64,000 nucleotides of DNA, from contig CASIAX010000021.1 of assembly GCA_949372955.1 (NCBI GenBank), forward strand, positions 1-64,000. The letters are read 5' to 3'. The DNA is from SGZJ01 sp949372955 (lineage in GTDB: Bacteria; Bacteroidota; Bacteroidia; Flavobacteriales; Flavobacteriaceae). The notes beneath the pieces were generated by a model, which was not told the origin of the DNA, did not search any database, and was given only the letters and a program-made list of their open reading frames with translations. Below are positions 63,689-64,000 of the stretch, one piece after another. Within the stretch, counting starts at the first letter, position 1, and each line of letters opens with the position of its first letter. The translations under genes were made by a program, and so were the position numbers.

Positions 63689-64000
63689 TCAATTAATTTC
63701 TTTATCTATTTGTGATATAATTTCAATAGCTTTAGTGTAATCAGATTTCATCTCAACATTTGTAATTGGTGTATATCTAGCCATTTCACAATTCTTAAAT
63801 AATTTATTTAAAGACAAAGTAATAGCTTTGGGGACTTGTCTTTTTTCTAATTCAATTGTAATATTATTTTTTGTATAATTACTGTTTTCAAGTGATATTA
63901 TTGATTTCAAATAGTTATGTAAAGCCCTATCTAAAGATTCGTAAAAATCTTCTTTTCTCCCAAGGTTTGATTTAGCTTCTGATAAATGTTTTTTGGCTAA
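63689..64000 (-). CDS. batD: BatD-like protein, C-terminal end only
   Basis: The frame is open from the window edge to TGA 63691-63689, giving 104 residues that start within the protein. The sequence LAKKHLSEAKSNLGRKEDFY, then YLKSIISLENSNYTKNN and the basic-rich LEKRQVPKAITLSL, fits the cytosolic C-terminal tail of BatD (oxygen tolerance domain proteins). It is identified mainly from the adjacent batE; the diagnostic part lies outside the window. Confidence 0.7.
   Translation of the reverse strand, partial: LAKKHLSEAKSNLGRKEDFYESLDRALHNYLKSIISLENSNYTKNNITIELEKRQVPKAITLSLNKLFKNCEMARYTPITNVEMKSDYTKAIEIISQIDKEIN

Noticed and set aside
1..64000. CRISPR array, rRNA, tRNA, phage or intact transposon
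   Set aside because: No regularly spaced repeats, conserved RNA sequence, transposase or phage structural gene was recognised when reading both strands; only the recombinase remnant at 25340-25657 hints at mobility.

Overview
The window reads as a single chromosomal stretch of a very AT-rich member of the Bacteroidota, most likely a marine Flavobacteriaceae. Evidence: many SusC/CirA-type TonB-dependent receptors with carboxypeptidase-regulatory-like N-terminal domains, a PorZ-like type IX secretion protein, a DUF4270 lipoprotein, the Bat (aerotolerance) operon, atpD-atpC standing apart from the other ATP synthase genes, weak ribosome binding sites, and recurrent promoter -7 boxes of the Bacteroidota form TAnnTTTG, some with TTG 20 bases upstream. 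No rRNA, tRNA, CRISPR array or intact insertion sequence was recognised.

Layout. 1-5500: two paralogous outer-membrane receptors (the first cut by the window edge) flank a secreted endonuclease/exonuclease/phosphatase-family enzyme and a small membrane protein. 5649-12038: minus-strand housekeeping run (pgi, M23 lipoprotein, tryptophan dioxygenase family, DUF3108, uvrC). 12268-20845: minus-strand run with a DksA-like regulator, ileS, radA, a secreted esterase-like protein, a flippase-like membrane protein, panD and panC. 20947-25328: divergent plus-strand run of a short glycogen-synthase-like protein, DUF4270 and glmS. 25340-27821: accessory segment with a recombinase remnant, a two-gene membrane-protein/XRE-regulator cassette under a palindromic operator, an acyl-CoA desaturase and a Crp/Fnr regulator. 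27953-35594: a DUF5686-like surface protein (minus), then SulP transporter, DUF819, hemolysin III and a TonB receptor (plus).

35818-41785: a TonB receptor broken by a frameshift, then two tandem SGNH-hydrolase lipoproteins, each with a near-identical terminator; the first copy has lost catalytic residues. 41900-43705: atpD-atpC. 43714-45404: umuD-umuC (minus). 45518-47368: BtuB-like receptor. 47358-53346: tightly coupled operon porZ-recO-TonB receptor-recX (minus). 53415-56007: gdhA and a trans-sulfuration enzyme. 56098-60388: plus-strand run of ArsC-like, EamA transporter, YicC, gmk, nadD, gpsA. 60385-64000: pheS, a flavobacterial hypothetical, cvpA, a beta-carbonic anhydrase, batE and the end of batD.

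The window is mainly core metabolism, translation, DNA repair and cell envelope genes. The parts most worth a second look are the XRE/membrane-protein cassette with its operator beside a recombinase scar, the asymmetric SGNH lipoprotein pair downstream of a broken receptor, the large inverted repeat over the porZ promoter, and several enzymes whose active-site motifs depart from the textbook form (M23, esterase, DksA-like). All family calls are from reading motifs; no database search was run.
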